From DATJHM01 sp035493895 (GTDB taxonomy: Bacteria > Chloroflexota > Ktedonobacteria > Ktedonobacterales > Ktedonobacteraceae): a stretch of 64,000 nucleotides of DNA. How positions within the stretch are numbered: the first letter of the stretch is position 1; every line of letters begins with the position of its first letter. The stretch is taken from contig DATJHM010000147.1 of assembly GCA_035493895.1 (NCBI GenBank), positions 14,033-78,032 of the forward strand. Reading direction: 5' to 3'. A program made the translations under genes and the position numbers. Below the pieces are notes generated by a model, which saw only the letters and a list, made by a program, of their open reading frames with translations, was not told the DNA's origin and did not search any database. This document shows positions 8,174-15,914 of this stretch, one piece after another.

Positions 8174-8731
8174 TTATTCGGTCCGTTCGACCTCAATCAC
8201 TACCAGTAATTCACCCTGATCGACGCTCTGGCCTTTGCTCACACGCAACTCTTTGATGGTGCCCGCGATGGGAGCCATGAGGTCGTTTTCCATTTTCATT
8301 GCCTCTAACACTACGATTGTCTGTCCCTCTTCTACCTGCGTTCCGACCTCGCATGGCAGGCCAATGACCAATCCCGGCATCGGGGCCTCGATCTGCGCCG
8401 TGCTGGCGCTACTTCCGCTGGCGGTGAGACGGCTCAGGAGGCGTGTGCGCTCATCTTCAACATTGACTTCGAAGCGCTGACCGTTCACGAAGATCTCGTA
8501 GGTCTGGCTTGCCTTCTCGCCCGCTTTTGTGATGTTTCGCGCATAGATCGTATAGGAACGGCCTTCGCTCAGCAGGCTGTATTGCCCGCCCTGGGCGCTT
8601 CCCGTCAGGCCCGCGATGTGTTGCCAGTCCAGCGTACGGCTTGTACCATTAACGGCGATTTGCACTGGCTGGCTTTCCTGGGTAATCTCTAGCTGGTAGC
8701 TTTGACCGTGCACATTGCTGCTATAAGCCAT
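8174..8731 (-). CDS. Biotin carboxyl carrier protein of acyl-CoA carboxylase
   Basis: A 185-residue protein ending in a biotinyl domain. The biotinylation site EAMKMEN is present with the target lysine at about residue 146, flanked by the APMPGLV and APIAGTI strands. The N-terminal 100 residues are beta-rich with a linker before the domain, as in the standalone carrier subunits or C-termini of propionyl/acetyl-CoA carboxylases. It carries CO2 between biotin carboxylase and carboxyltransferase in the cytoplasm. Together with the mutase 150 bases downstream it suggests the propionyl-CoA to succinyl-CoA route. The other carboxylase subunits are not in this window. Confidence 0.93.
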   Translation of the reverse strand: MAYSSNVHGQSYQLEITQESQPVQIAVNGTSRTLDWQHIAGLTGSAQGGQYSLLSEGRSYTIYARNITKAGEKASQTYEIFVNGQRFEVNVEDERTRLLSRLTASGSSASTAQIEAPMPGLVIGLPCEVGTQVEEGQTIVVLEAMKMENDLMAPIAGTIKELRVSKGQSVDQGELLVVIEVERTE

Positions 8732-8802
8732 TGTTCTTTTCTCTTCTCGTTGCGTTGTAGAGAGGTAGCACTTCAGCTACTATTGTACCATTACTGGCGG
8801 AT

Positions 8803-8858
8803 TCTAACGTTCCTCTAACACTTCTCCTACGTCACTCTAACACTCACTGTGGCATAAT
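8803..8858 (+). promoter_or_regulatory. Four tandem 11-bp TCTAAC repeats plus -10, upstream of the groESL group
   Basis: Four consecutive 11-mers start at 8803, 8814, 8825 and 8836: TCTAACGTTCC, TCTAACACTTC, TCCTACGTCAC and TCTAACACTCA. A -10-like CATAAT follows at 8853-8858, so the repeats cover the -35 region. No CIRCE element (TTAGCACTC inverted repeat) is seen before groES, so regulation appears not to be of the HrcA type. Confidence 0.6.
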
Positions 8859-8899
8859 GACCCCAGAGAAATCATCCAGAGACCGTTTGGGGCAAAAAC

Positions 8900-9190
8900 A
8901 TGTATGCAGAGAGCAGCAAGGATCCAATTAGAACCTCCACAAATGAAACGCGTTGCTCATCGCCAGCGTCACCACGCTGTGCGAATTGTGACATCGAGTT
9001 CCCATGGTCTCCTATCGTCGTACGCGGTATAAGCTACTGTTGCACTGGATGCGCTGCTGGTGGTCCCTGTAGCTGTGATTATTCGCAGTATCGCTCGGTC
9101 AATATTGCGGGCGTTATCCACTACGACATGCACGAAAACGATGTATCAATTGCGCCTTCTCAGTCTCATGAGACGCGTGAGCAACAGTAA
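8900..9190 (+). CDS. Small cysteine-rich putative metal-binding protein
   Basis: A 96-residue protein with a Cys-dense core: CANCDIEF, then YCCTGCAAGGPCSCDY, about eight cysteines within 50 residues. The flanks are polar and low complexity. The spacing resembles zinc ribbons or small metallothionein-like proteins, but I cannot name a family. It is on the same strand as groES, 28 bases ahead of it, and downstream of the TCTAAC array, so it is probably the first gene of the chaperonin operon. A role in metal or redox stress handled together with GroEL is inference. Confidence 0.7.
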   Translation: MYAESSKDPIRTSTNETRCSSPASPRCANCDIEFPWSPIVVRGISYCCTGCAAGGPCSCDYSQYRSVNIAGVIHYDMHENDVSIAPSQSHETREQQ

Positions 9191-9218
9191 ATATATCTTG
9201 GAAAAAGGAGTTAACGTC

Positions 9219-9509
9219 GTGGCAAAGATTCGTCCTATTGGCGACCGTGTGGTCGTAAAGCCTGCGGCAAAAGAAGAGGTTACGAAGAGCGGTATCGTTA
9301 TTCCTGACACTGCTAAAGAGAAGCCCCAGGAGGGCACTGTAATTGCGGTCGGTAACGGTCGCTTGCTGGATAATGGTGACCGTGCAGCTGTTGACGTTCA
9401 CGAGGGTGATCGTGTTCTGTTTGCCAAGTATGGCGGGACAGAGTTCAAGCTGGACGGTGAAGAGTATCTGGTCCTCAAAGAGAACGATATTCTTGCAATT
9501 GTTGGCTAG
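9219..9509 (+). CDS. groES: Co-chaperonin GroES
   Basis: The 96-residue heptameric lid of the GroEL folding chamber. IRPIGDRVVVKP opens the protein; the mobile loop region contains TKSGIVIPDTAKEKP, and YLVLKENDILAIV closes it. The start is a GTG at 9219 with AAGGAG eight bases upstream; a longer in-frame extension back to 9060 has no homology and is rejected. The gene sits 113 bases before groEL in the usual order. Confidence 0.98.
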   Translation: MAKIRPIGDRVVVKPAAKEEVTKSGIVIPDTAKEKPQEGTVIAVGNGRLLDNGDRAAVDVHEGDRVLFAKYGGTEFKLDGEEYLVLKENDILAIVG

Positions 9510-9622
9510 TTCCCCCTTCTCTCTACTATTTGGTTGCGTGTATGGTCTGATCCATACACAAGATAACCGGATATGTCTGAGGGATTGTTGGACTGGTGTT
9601 TATATAGGAGAGGATTCGCAGA

Positions 9623-11248
9623 ATGGCAAAGCAGCTTATATTTGATGAAGAGGCTCGTCGTTCCCTTAAAAAAGGTATTGATATTCTTGCGGGCGCTGTA
9701 AAAACGACGCTTGGTCCTAAGGGTCGTAATGTGGCTCTGGATAAGAAGTTTGGCGCTCCTAGCGTGACGCATGATGGCGTGACTGTGGCAAAAGAGATTC
9801 AACTCGAGAATCCTTTTGAGAACATGGGCGCGCAACTCCTCAAAGAGGCCGCGACCAAGACCAATGATGTTGCTGGTGATGGCACCACGACTGCAACTGT
9901 GCTGGCTCAGGCGATTGTGAATGAGGGCTTGAAGAATCTGGCCGCCGGGGCAAATCCAATGCAGTTGAAGCTGGGTATCGATAAGGGGACTGAGGCCATC
10001 GTCGCTTATCTGCGCAAGATGTCTATCCCTGTCGAGGGCAAGAAAGAGATTGCACAGATCGCTTCTATTTCCGCTGCCGATGAGCAGATCGGTAATTTGA
10101 TCGCTGAAGTGATGGATCGCGTCGGGAAAGATGGCGTCATCACGGTCGAGGAGTCTCGCGGCATCAATTTCGAGACCGATTATGTCGAAGGTATGCAGAT
10201 CGATAAGGGCTACATCTCCGGTTACTTCGTGACCAATGCGGAGAAGATGGAAGCCTCTATTGAGAATCCTTACATTCTTATCACGGACAAGAAGATCAGC
10301 GCGGTCCAGGATATGCTTCCTCTGATCGAGAAGATCGTTCAGCAGGGTCGCCGCGAAATCGTGATCATTGCTGAGGATGTCGATGGCGAGGCTCTGGCGA
10401 CTCTGGTCGTCAATAAGCTGCGCGGTATTCTGAATGTGCTGGCCGTCAAGGCTCCTGGCTTTGGTGATCGCCGCAAAGAGATGCTGCGCGATATCGCTGC
10501 TCTGACCGGTGGTCAGGTGATCAGCGAAGAGATGGGCCGCCGCCTGGATAGCGCGACTCTGGAAGATCTCGGCTCTGCCCGCGTCGTCACTTCTCACAAG
10601 GACGATACCACGATTATCGAGGGCTTCGGTCATCCTTCTGAAATTCAGGCCCGTGTTCGCCAGATCAAGGCTCAGATCGATGAGACCACCAGCGATTACG
10701 ACCGCGAGAAGCTCCAGGAGCGCCTGGCGAAGCTGTCCGGTGGCGTTGCTGTGATCAAGGTTGGTGCTGGTACTGAGGTTGAACTGAAGTATCGCCAGAC
10801 CCGCGTGGAAGATGCACTCTCTGCAACCCGCGCCGGTGTTGAAGAGGGTATCGTCGCTGGTGGTGGCGTTGCTCTGGTCAACGCTGTCGAGGCTCTGGAT
10901 GGCCTGGGCCTGAGCGGCGATGCTGCTACGGGTGTCTTCATCCTGCGCCGCGCTCTCGAAGAGCCTCTGCGTCAGCTGGCCGTCAATGGTGGCCGTGATG
11001 GTTCCGTGGTGGTAGAAGGTGTTCGCCGCGCTCAAAAAGAGCAGGGCAACAAGAATATCGGCTACAACGTCGTGACGGACCAGTATGTCGACATGGTCGA
11101 GGCCGGTATCATCGATCCTGCCAAGGTGACCCGTTCTGCTCTTCAGAACGCGACCAGCATCGCGGCAATGATCCTGACCACTGAGGCCCTGATCACCGAC
11201 CTGCCTGAGAAGGCCGCTCCTGCTCCTGCCGGAGCCCCCGAATACTAA
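9623..11248 (+). CDS. groEL: Chaperonin GroEL
   Basis: The 541-residue ATP-driven folding chaperonin subunit. Family landmarks are AVKTTLGPKGRNV, the ATP-site GDGTTTATVLA, TVEESRG, VKAPGFGDRRKEML and VEEGIVAGGGVAL. The C-terminus is AP-rich (APAPAGAPEY) instead of the Gly-Met repeat of E. coli, as in many non-proteobacteria. GGAGAGG precedes the ATG. A perfect 15-bp hairpin follows the stop. On the other strand a 509-residue open frame overlaps the gene; it is a codon-bias shadow. Confidence 0.99.
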   Translation: MAKQLIFDEEARRSLKKGIDILAGAVKTTLGPKGRNVALDKKFGAPSVTHDGVTVAKEIQLENPFENMGAQLLKEAATKTNDVAGDGTTTATVLAQAIVNEGLKNLAAGANPMQLKLGIDKGTEAIVAYLRKMSIPVEGKKEIAQIASISAADEQIGNLIAEVMDRVGKDGVITVEESRGINFETDYVEGMQIDKGYISGYFVTNAEKMEASIENPYILITDKKISAVQDMLPLIEKIVQQGRREIVIIAEDVDGEALATLVVNKLRGILNVLAVKAPGFGDRRKEMLRDIAALTGGQVISEEMGRRLDSATLEDLGSARVVTSHKDDTTIIEGFGHPSEIQARVRQIKAQIDETTSDYDREKLQERLAKLSGGVAVIKVGAGTEVELKYRQTRVEDALSATRAGVEEGIVAGGGVALVNAVEALDGLGLSGDAATGVFILRRALEEPLRQLAVNGGRDGSVVVEGVRRAQKEQGNKNIGYNVVTDQYVDMVEAGIIDPAKVTRSALQNATSIAAMILTTEALITDLPEKAAPAPAGAPEY

Positions 11249-11278
11249 GCCTGCGGAAGGTTTACGCTAGAACTGTCA

Positions 11279-11312
11279 GATGCGCCCCCATGCTTCAGCA
11301 TGGGGGCGCATC
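11279..11312 (+). terminator. Hairpin after groEL
   Basis: GATGCGCCCCCATGC (11279-11293), loop TTCA, then a perfect complement to 11312. The 15-bp stem is very stable, though no T-run follows. It probably ends or protects the groESL transcript. Confidence 0.75.
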
Positions 11313-11328
11313 GTATATCCCCAGGCCA

Positions 11329-11361
11329 GTAGGGACGCCATGGAGGCACGGAATGGCGTCC
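11329..11361. repeat. Dispersed hairpin repeat, family 1, copy 2
   Basis: Identical to the copy at 1761 across the stem and loop. Arms GGACGCCAT (11333-11341) and ATGGCGTCC (11353-11361). Identity continues into CAGTAGGG upstream, and the GGGAACTCG downstream matches the variant at 2429. Confidence 0.8.
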
Positions 11362-11640
11362 GGGAACTCGCACGATCCTTCTGCGCCTACACGATCGCGT
11401 TCGTCCGACGCCCCCGGAGCAGACAAGCAGCGAAGAATACGCATCAGCCGAAGAATGGATGAGCTATTGGAGATGGCCGGTGGGGCACGCGGGCAGGAAC
11501 AAACCCATTGTGAGCCTTTGGTGACAGTAGTGGCACAGTTCCGCTGCGGCTCCACCGTGCCACTACTGATCCATTGACGAGGTGAGGGAGTTTGCTGGCA
11601 AGGGCGTAACCATGGTCCAAACCCTCGAAGAATGGCTAAG

Positions 11641-11666
11641 GTAGGGACCGCGCTTCATGCCGGTCC
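11641..11666. repeat. Dispersed hairpin repeat, family 2 (GTAGGG...GCTTNATGCC)
   Basis: GTAGGGACCG, GCTTCATGC core, CGGTCC. Arms GGACCG (11645-11650) and CGGTCC (11661-11666) pair perfectly. It shares its layout, with a different stem sequence, with copies at 31957, 32554, 38732, 39074 and 40792. Confidence 0.65.
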
Positions 11667-11695
11667 ACGGCCCCCACCGGCTATCTTGAATGTAC

Positions 11696-13177
11696 TTACC
11701 CGTTTCTTTGCCAGGTAACGCTAAAATTCGAGCCGGAGCTGTCCAGTCCCGAAGTGGAGGCGGTCGCGTTCGCCGCAATCATCTGATATTGCGATAATTG
11801 AGGATAAGTGCCAATCGGTGTATTATCTGCCTGACAGGACATATTGACGCGGCCAAAGTTTGCGAGATCGGTAATGTTGTGCTGCGAGTTTGCGTGGATC
11901 AGCGTCGGCGCTTCGGTAATACACTCTGCGACTGCGGCATTGCTGGCGCTACCTGGTCGGCTTACTGAGAACGACCAGCCTTGCTGGGCATCGTGCATCG
12001 TGAGCTGAAATTGTCCATTCTGATAGGCGACTCTGGCTGAGATTGTGTCTCCCGGCTGAACGGAGTGCGCAATCGTTTGTGCGGTTGCCGGAAATAATTC
12101 CCAATCTGCCCCATAGGACGCCTTGCCGTTCTGGCAGGAGGCCAGGGCTGCTACCTGTGCAATGGTGTTGTGCTGTGACTGGTTGCCCGTCAGGCCAGTC
12201 CAGAAGGCTACTTCCGATGTCTCCCCCGGGGAACAGGTGACGGCTGGCATATTCCAACTGCTTTCAACGCTGGAAAAATTGCTCCCTCCTGCCTGTCGTG
12301 CTACGTAGCCCGCATAGTTGCTGCTGACGGCTGCGCTGCTGGCGCGCACGGAGCCGTAGCGCTGTCCATCTGGATTGACAATGTGCTCGTGTGTGCTGGT
12401 AATGATTTCAAAGCCGAGCGTTGTCTTGTCGCCTGAAAGTCCTGCACTGGCAAGATTCCAGGTGCAGGAATAAGTTGTGCCCGTTGGCTTCGTTGCGCTA
12501 CAGATGGGAATCGGAGCTTTACCTGCGACCGTTGCTGTAAATAGTACCTGTTGTATGAGACCCGGTTGGCTGAATGCCTGCATCGAAAGCACTGTTTTCT
12601 TCCCTCGCAAGAGAAAATTATTTGTGGGATATTGCCAGAGCCCTTCGGCACCCCCCTGCGGTACTGTGATGACTTTGACCTCGTAGGCCCCAGTTCCTGC
12701 GTTCGTTGCGCCGAGGGGAGTGTTAACGCCGAGGAAGAGCGTTCCTCCTTGCCGGGCTGTAAAGTGCGTCTCAGAAGGTACGCTGCTTGCCTGACCAAAT
12801 AGACCAATGCTGAAGAGCAGAGCGTGGCATGGAAGAGCTGGCTCAGGCAGCATCTGCGAAGGGCATGCCTGAGATAAAGGATTTGCGGCGGCAGATTGAT
12901 CCGCGCCCCGCGCCGAGGCAATCCCTATATTCTGAATGATTACTTCTTCCCCGGGGACGATTCCTATACCAGTATTCGAAGCGCTCTGTTGCACATCGAA
13001 CACATTCGCCAGATCGTGTAAATGTTGCGTGATGGGCAACGAAAAAGTATGTATAGAGGCATTCGTTTTTGGAGACGCAGAGGTGGGCACGTTCCCACAA
13101 CCGGCTAAAAGGGTCAGTAATACCAACAAAAGAGGCAAAATAATAAAAATACGATAAGATAGGGTATTACGACTCAT
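11696..13177 (-). CDS. Lipoprotein with peptidase G1 (eqolisin-like) domain
   Basis: A 493-residue protein with a lipoprotein signal: charged N-terminus, hydrophobic stretch, lipobox LLAGC with Cys27. The C-terminal domain (about 285-470) matches the G1 glutamic peptidase fold: SNYAGYVA, SSWNMPAVTC, FWTGL, a candidate catalytic Gln341 in NTIAQVA, PGDTISARV, and a candidate Glu418 in AVAECITEAP. G1 peptidases act at acid pH, here presumably outside the membrane. Residues 30-280 are an uncharacterised beta-rich region. I use the ATG at 13177 (GGAGG eight bases upstream), not the longer frame from 13255. Bacterial G1 members are less studied than fungal ones, so activity is not certain. Confidence 0.75.
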   Translation of the reverse strand: MSRNTLSYRIFIILPLLLVLLTLLAGCGNVPTSASPKTNASIHTFSLPITQHLHDLANVFDVQQSASNTGIGIVPGEEVIIQNIGIASARGADQSAAANPLSQACPSQMLPEPALPCHALLFSIGLFGQASSVPSETHFTARQGGTLFLGVNTPLGATNAGTGAYEVKVITVPQGGAEGLWQYPTNNFLLRGKKTVLSMQAFSQPGLIQQVLFTATVAGKAPIPICSATKPTGTTYSCTWNLASAGLSGDKTTLGFEIITSTHEHIVNPDGQRYGSVRASSAAVSSNYAGYVARQAGGSNFSSVESSWNMPAVTCSPGETSEVAFWTGLTGNQSQHNTIAQVAALASCQNGKASYGADWELFPATAQTIAHSVQPGDTISARVAYQNGQFQLTMHDAQQGWSFSVSRPGSASNAAVAECITEAPTLIHANSQHNITDLANFGRVNMSCQADNTPIGTYPQLSQYQMIAANATASTSGLDSSGSNFSVTWQRNG

Positions 13178-13507
13178 GCGTCCATCCTCCACTTTTCCAG
13201 GCGAATGAGCAGCATGTTGCGCGTTTTTCCTGACATCTGCCCATAGCAATGACAATTAGGGTTTCTTTCTGACTAGTATAGCATAGATGAAAATCTATCT
13301 TTGTGCGGGAATACAAAAATACCTGCCGAATATGTTTCTCTATAAGATAGAATTTCTTCCCAATATCATATATCTGATCGAGTAGAATGTGTAGGGGGGA
13401 TCGCAGGGCAATTGGTAGAGCAGATATGCTATCGAGGGCGCTATTTCGCGGGACGAGGGGGGGACATACGTGGAGGCATCTGCTAGATGCCTCCTGCGAC
13501 TTTTTTC
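13178..13507. other. Promoter region and candidate small RNA
   Basis: This 330-base gap should hold the promoter of the minus-strand lipoprotein gene. It also ends with a plus-strand hairpin and T-run with no plus-strand gene before it (see 13395-13507). Confidence 0.5.
13395..13507 (+). ncRNA. Candidate small RNA with orphan terminator
   Basis: A -10-like TAGAAT lies at 13383-13388. GGAGGCATCT (13472-13481) pairs perfectly with AGATGCCTCC (13485-13494), followed six bases later by TTTTTT (13501-13506). The preceding stretch is G-rich and includes a TGGTAGAGCA string like a tRNA D-arm, but the D-stem does not pair, so it is not a tRNA. No good -35 is seen. A hairpin simply marking the 3' end of the minus-strand gene is the alternative. 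Confidence 0.3.
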
Positions 13508-14431
13508 CTATTTGATGAATTGCAGTGATTGAAGTATAGGTTGCATATACTTGGTCATGGCTTCGCTGTAGTAAATCTGGGGCGTAAAATAAAAGATACT
13601 GTAGTACGATTTGTTATGTTGCGTAGATAGCATGGTCAGGTGGTATGTATCGCCGTTAGAAACCTGGAATGCTTCCTCTTGCTGTGACCATGTTGTGCCA
13701 CTGATTGTCGGCTGAGCGTTGGTACTACTAATAGGTTGTATCGTACTGATGCTCAGTTGTTGGACCAGCGCTTGAAGCATATTCTGGTTGACATCATTGG
13801 GGCTCTGAAATTGACTTGATATAGTATCAGCCAGGTGCACAACCTGGAATGTCATATTCAAAGGCTGGTGAGGATGTATGTCGAGCGATGTGCTGGATGA
13901 AGTTTTGTATATCTGCTCGGCATCCCAGTTATTGGGATATTGCAGTAACATATTGAGATCGTTGTCACTAATCTTTCTGCTTGAAGTTGGCGTTGGTAGC
14001 TGATTGGCCGCTGGTGTTGCCTGAGGAGTGGGCTGCTGCTGTTGTTGTGTGGTGGGAACCGATCCCTTGCTCGTGCTGGGAGTTCCGCTGCTTATCTGGC
14101 CTCGGGCAAAAAGCGTGCCCATGGTGAGGGCCGCTCCCAGAATTGGCACAAGCAGCGCCAGACCTATCATCATCAGCACGCTGGCGGTAGAGCGTTTCGG
14201 CTGAGATGAGGCTTTAAACTCTACTACGCCCGGTTGAGCTATACTGGTGACTTTGGGTGTGAGGGTGGGAGCCGATGTCGGCCACGGCGGCGTACCAGCA
14301 GGAAGATATGAAAATGAACCTGACTGATGTTGAGATGACGCACTTGGAGTCGCGCTTGGGAAATTTTGTCCGCATTGAAAGCAATAGGTAGCTGAATCAG
14401 GAAGCTCAGCGGAGCAGCGAGAACACTTCAT
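13508..14431 (-). CDS. Zinc-ribbon membrane-anchored protein
   Basis: A 307-residue protein. The N-terminus is a zinc ribbon (CSRCSAELPDSATYCFQCG), followed by a Pro/Ser/Thr linker, one membrane segment at about residues 85-110, a Gln/Pro/Thr-rich stalk, and an extracytoplasmic domain from about 150 to the end. This last part looks like a PsbP/LpqN-type single domain with the phrase LLQYPNNWDA. The layout (cytosolic zinc ribbon, helix, outer sensor-like domain) is common in Chloroflexota proteins of unknown role. It is 13 bases downstream of the next gene on the same strand. Confidence 0.65.
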   Translation of the reverse strand: MKCSRCSAELPDSATYCFQCGQNFPSATPSASSQHQSGSFSYLPAGTPPWPTSAPTLTPKVTSIAQPGVVEFKASSQPKRSTASVLMMIGLALLVPILGAALTMGTLFARGQISSGTPSTSKGSVPTTQQQQQPTPQATPAANQLPTPTSSRKISDNDLNMLLQYPNNWDAEQIYKTSSSTSLDIHPHQPLNMTFQVVHLADTISSQFQSPNDVNQNMLQALVQQLSISTIQPISSTNAQPTISGTTWSQQEEAFQVSNGDTYHLTMLSTQHNKSYYSIFYFTPQIYYSEAMTKYMQPILQSLQFIK

Positions 14432-14444
14432 AGGTCACTCCCCA

Positions 14445-14702
14445 TTAAGTTGGTATTTGGATCAAACGACAATCAAAGCGTACAACGCCACTACGCCGGT
14501 CGGTAATAGCTCGTATCACTTCAAGTGTAACTGCTTCACCAATAGCGTTAGGGATGTCCTCTACATCTAAAATACGACATTCAAAGTGACGTTCAGGATC
14601 AGCGGCATCGGCAATAATACAACGAACGTAGGGACGTTCCTCTCCTTGAAAGCTGGCTTTTAAGCCCGGCTCTTTTTCCAGGAGGATACCTGCTCTCGTC
14701 AT
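14445..14702 (-). CDS. Hypothetical 85-residue protein
   Basis: I start at the ATG at 14702 because GGGAG precedes it by six bases; a frame from 14756 has no ribosome site. The protein is compact and beta-rich with many charged residues (RPYVRCIIADAADPERHFECRI and VTLEVIRAI), reading like a small barrel. No motif is recognised. It is co-oriented with the zinc-ribbon gene 13 bases downstream, so the two form a likely operon. Confidence 0.6.
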   Translation of the reverse strand: MTRAGILLEKEPGLKASFQGEERPYVRCIIADAADPERHFECRILDVEDIPNAIGEAVTLEVIRAITDRRSGVVRFDCRLIQIPT

Positions 14703-14865
14703 CTCTTGCTCCCGCCTATTTTTTATGGTGCTATCATAAGGCACAACATATGGCACAATATATATATTATAATGGAACTATAGAGAAGAGTGTGCAAAAT
14801 GTCAACCTCTTTGAAACTATTTACCAGAAATTGCGTACTTTGCCACTCTGCCTGGCGTTTTCGTA

Positions 14866-15882
14866 TTATTCGCCCGCCTGTTTAGTCGCTCGCATGACCT
14901 CAGGATTAATGAGGTTAGGCGGCTGTATTCCTCGAATATGTGCTGCGATATTCCTCGCTGCCATAAGGGCCATATTCGTACGTGTTTGTTGGGAGGCGCT
15001 ACCAATATGTGGCACCAGCACAACCTGTTCCATACGTAACAGCGCCTCCTCAACCAGCGGCTCACGCTCAAAGACATCCAGACCTGCCCCTGCAATTTGA
15101 CCAGCTTGTAGCGCCTGTGCCAGTGCCTGTTCATCTACAACTGCGCCTCGGGCTGTATTAATCAAAATTGCGGTAGGCTTCATCAGGGCAAGTGTCTGTG
15201 CGTTGATCAGATGATGCGTCTCCGGTGTGTAGGGCGTGTGCAGACTGATAAAATCTGCCCGCTGTAGCACTTCGTTGAAGCTGGCGTAGGTGAGATGGTA
15301 CTTCTCTTCCTCTTCGCGCGCAAGACGATGACGGTTATAATAGAGCACCTGCATATCGAAGCCATGCGCACGCTGCGCCATGCTCTGACCAATTCGTCCT
15401 GCTCCAATGATACCAAGCGTGCTATGATGCACTTCCGCTCCACAAAAGAGCGACGGACCCCAGCCTGTGAATTTCCCGGCTCGTAGATACCGTTCTGCCT
15501 CTCCAATACGACGGGCCGTCGCTAATAATAGCGCAAAGGCCAGATCTGCCGTTGTCTCATCGAGAATACCTGGCGTATTGGTGACGCCAATACCAAGGCG
15601 TGAAGCCGTGTTCACATCAATATTATTAAAACCAACCGCCATTGTTGCTACGAGCTTGAGGCGCGGAGTCGCGTTTGCGCAGGCTTCAAGCAGGCGCGCA
15701 TCGATGGTGTCGGTGACCAGGCAATAGAGATAATCATGGCCGGGAGCGCGTTGCAGCAACTCCCCCGCAGACCAGATCAGATTGTCTTGCTGATTGGCAT
15801 CGAGTGTGCCCACTTCTTCCAGAATCTCATAGGCTGCCTGGGGCACTTTTTGCGTAACAAAAATATGCGGACGTTGACTCAT
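14866..15882 (-). CDS. D-2-hydroxyacid dehydrogenase (glyoxylate/hydroxypyruvate reductase type)
   Basis: A 338-residue NAD(P)-dependent oxidoreductase. The nucleotide-binding motif is LGIIGAGRIGQSMA. The family signatures are VGFNNIDVNTASRLGI, NTPGILDETTADLAFALLL, LMKPTAILINTARGAVVDEQAL, and the catalytic Arg, Glu and His in NTAR, GLDVFEREP and VLVPHIGSA. It reduces 2-keto acids such as glyoxylate in the cytoplasm; the exact substrate cannot be read from the sequence. It begins 32 bases after the stop of the glycosyltransferase gene, which suggests co-transcription without an obvious functional link. Confidence 0.93.
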   Translation of the reverse strand: MSQRPHIFVTQKVPQAAYEILEEVGTLDANQQDNLIWSAGELLQRAPGHDYLYCLVTDTIDARLLEACANATPRLKLVATMAVGFNNIDVNTASRLGIGVTNTPGILDETTADLAFALLLATARRIGEAERYLRAGKFTGWGPSLFCGAEVHHSTLGIIGAGRIGQSMAQRAHGFDMQVLYYNRHRLAREEEEKYHLTYASFNEVLQRADFISLHTPYTPETHHLINAQTLALMKPTAILINTARGAVVDEQALAQALQAGQIAGAGLDVFEREPLVEEALLRMEQVVLVPHIGSASQQTRTNMALMAARNIAAHIRGIQPPNLINPEVMRATKQAGE

Positions 15883-15914
15883 AAAGCCTCTGTTCTGCTC
15901 TTTCTTCTCGTGTG

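Larger units (their letters stand above)
11249..11695. other. Intergenic region made of hairpins and repeats
   Basis: This 447-base gap contains no credible gene. It has the groEL hairpin (11279-11312), family-1 repeat (11329-11361), a 12-bp perfect inverted repeat CAGTAGTGGCAC/GTGCCACTACTG (11525-11536 and 11557-11568), and a family-2 repeat (11641-11666). Confidence 0.7.

Noticed and set aside
9060..9509. Long version of GroES with a 53-residue N-terminal extension
   Set aside because: The GTG at 9219 has a good ribosome site and gives the standard 96-residue protein. The extension overlaps the Cys-rich gene.
9506..11035. 509-residue open frame on the minus strand across groEL
   Set aside because: Pure antisense shadow of a highly biased gene. 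No ribosome site, no recognisable domain, and low-complexity composition.
13395..13470. tRNA-like gene suggested by TGGTAGAGCA
   Set aside because: The D-stem cannot pair and no acceptor or T-arm is found. Kept only as a weak small-RNA candidate.
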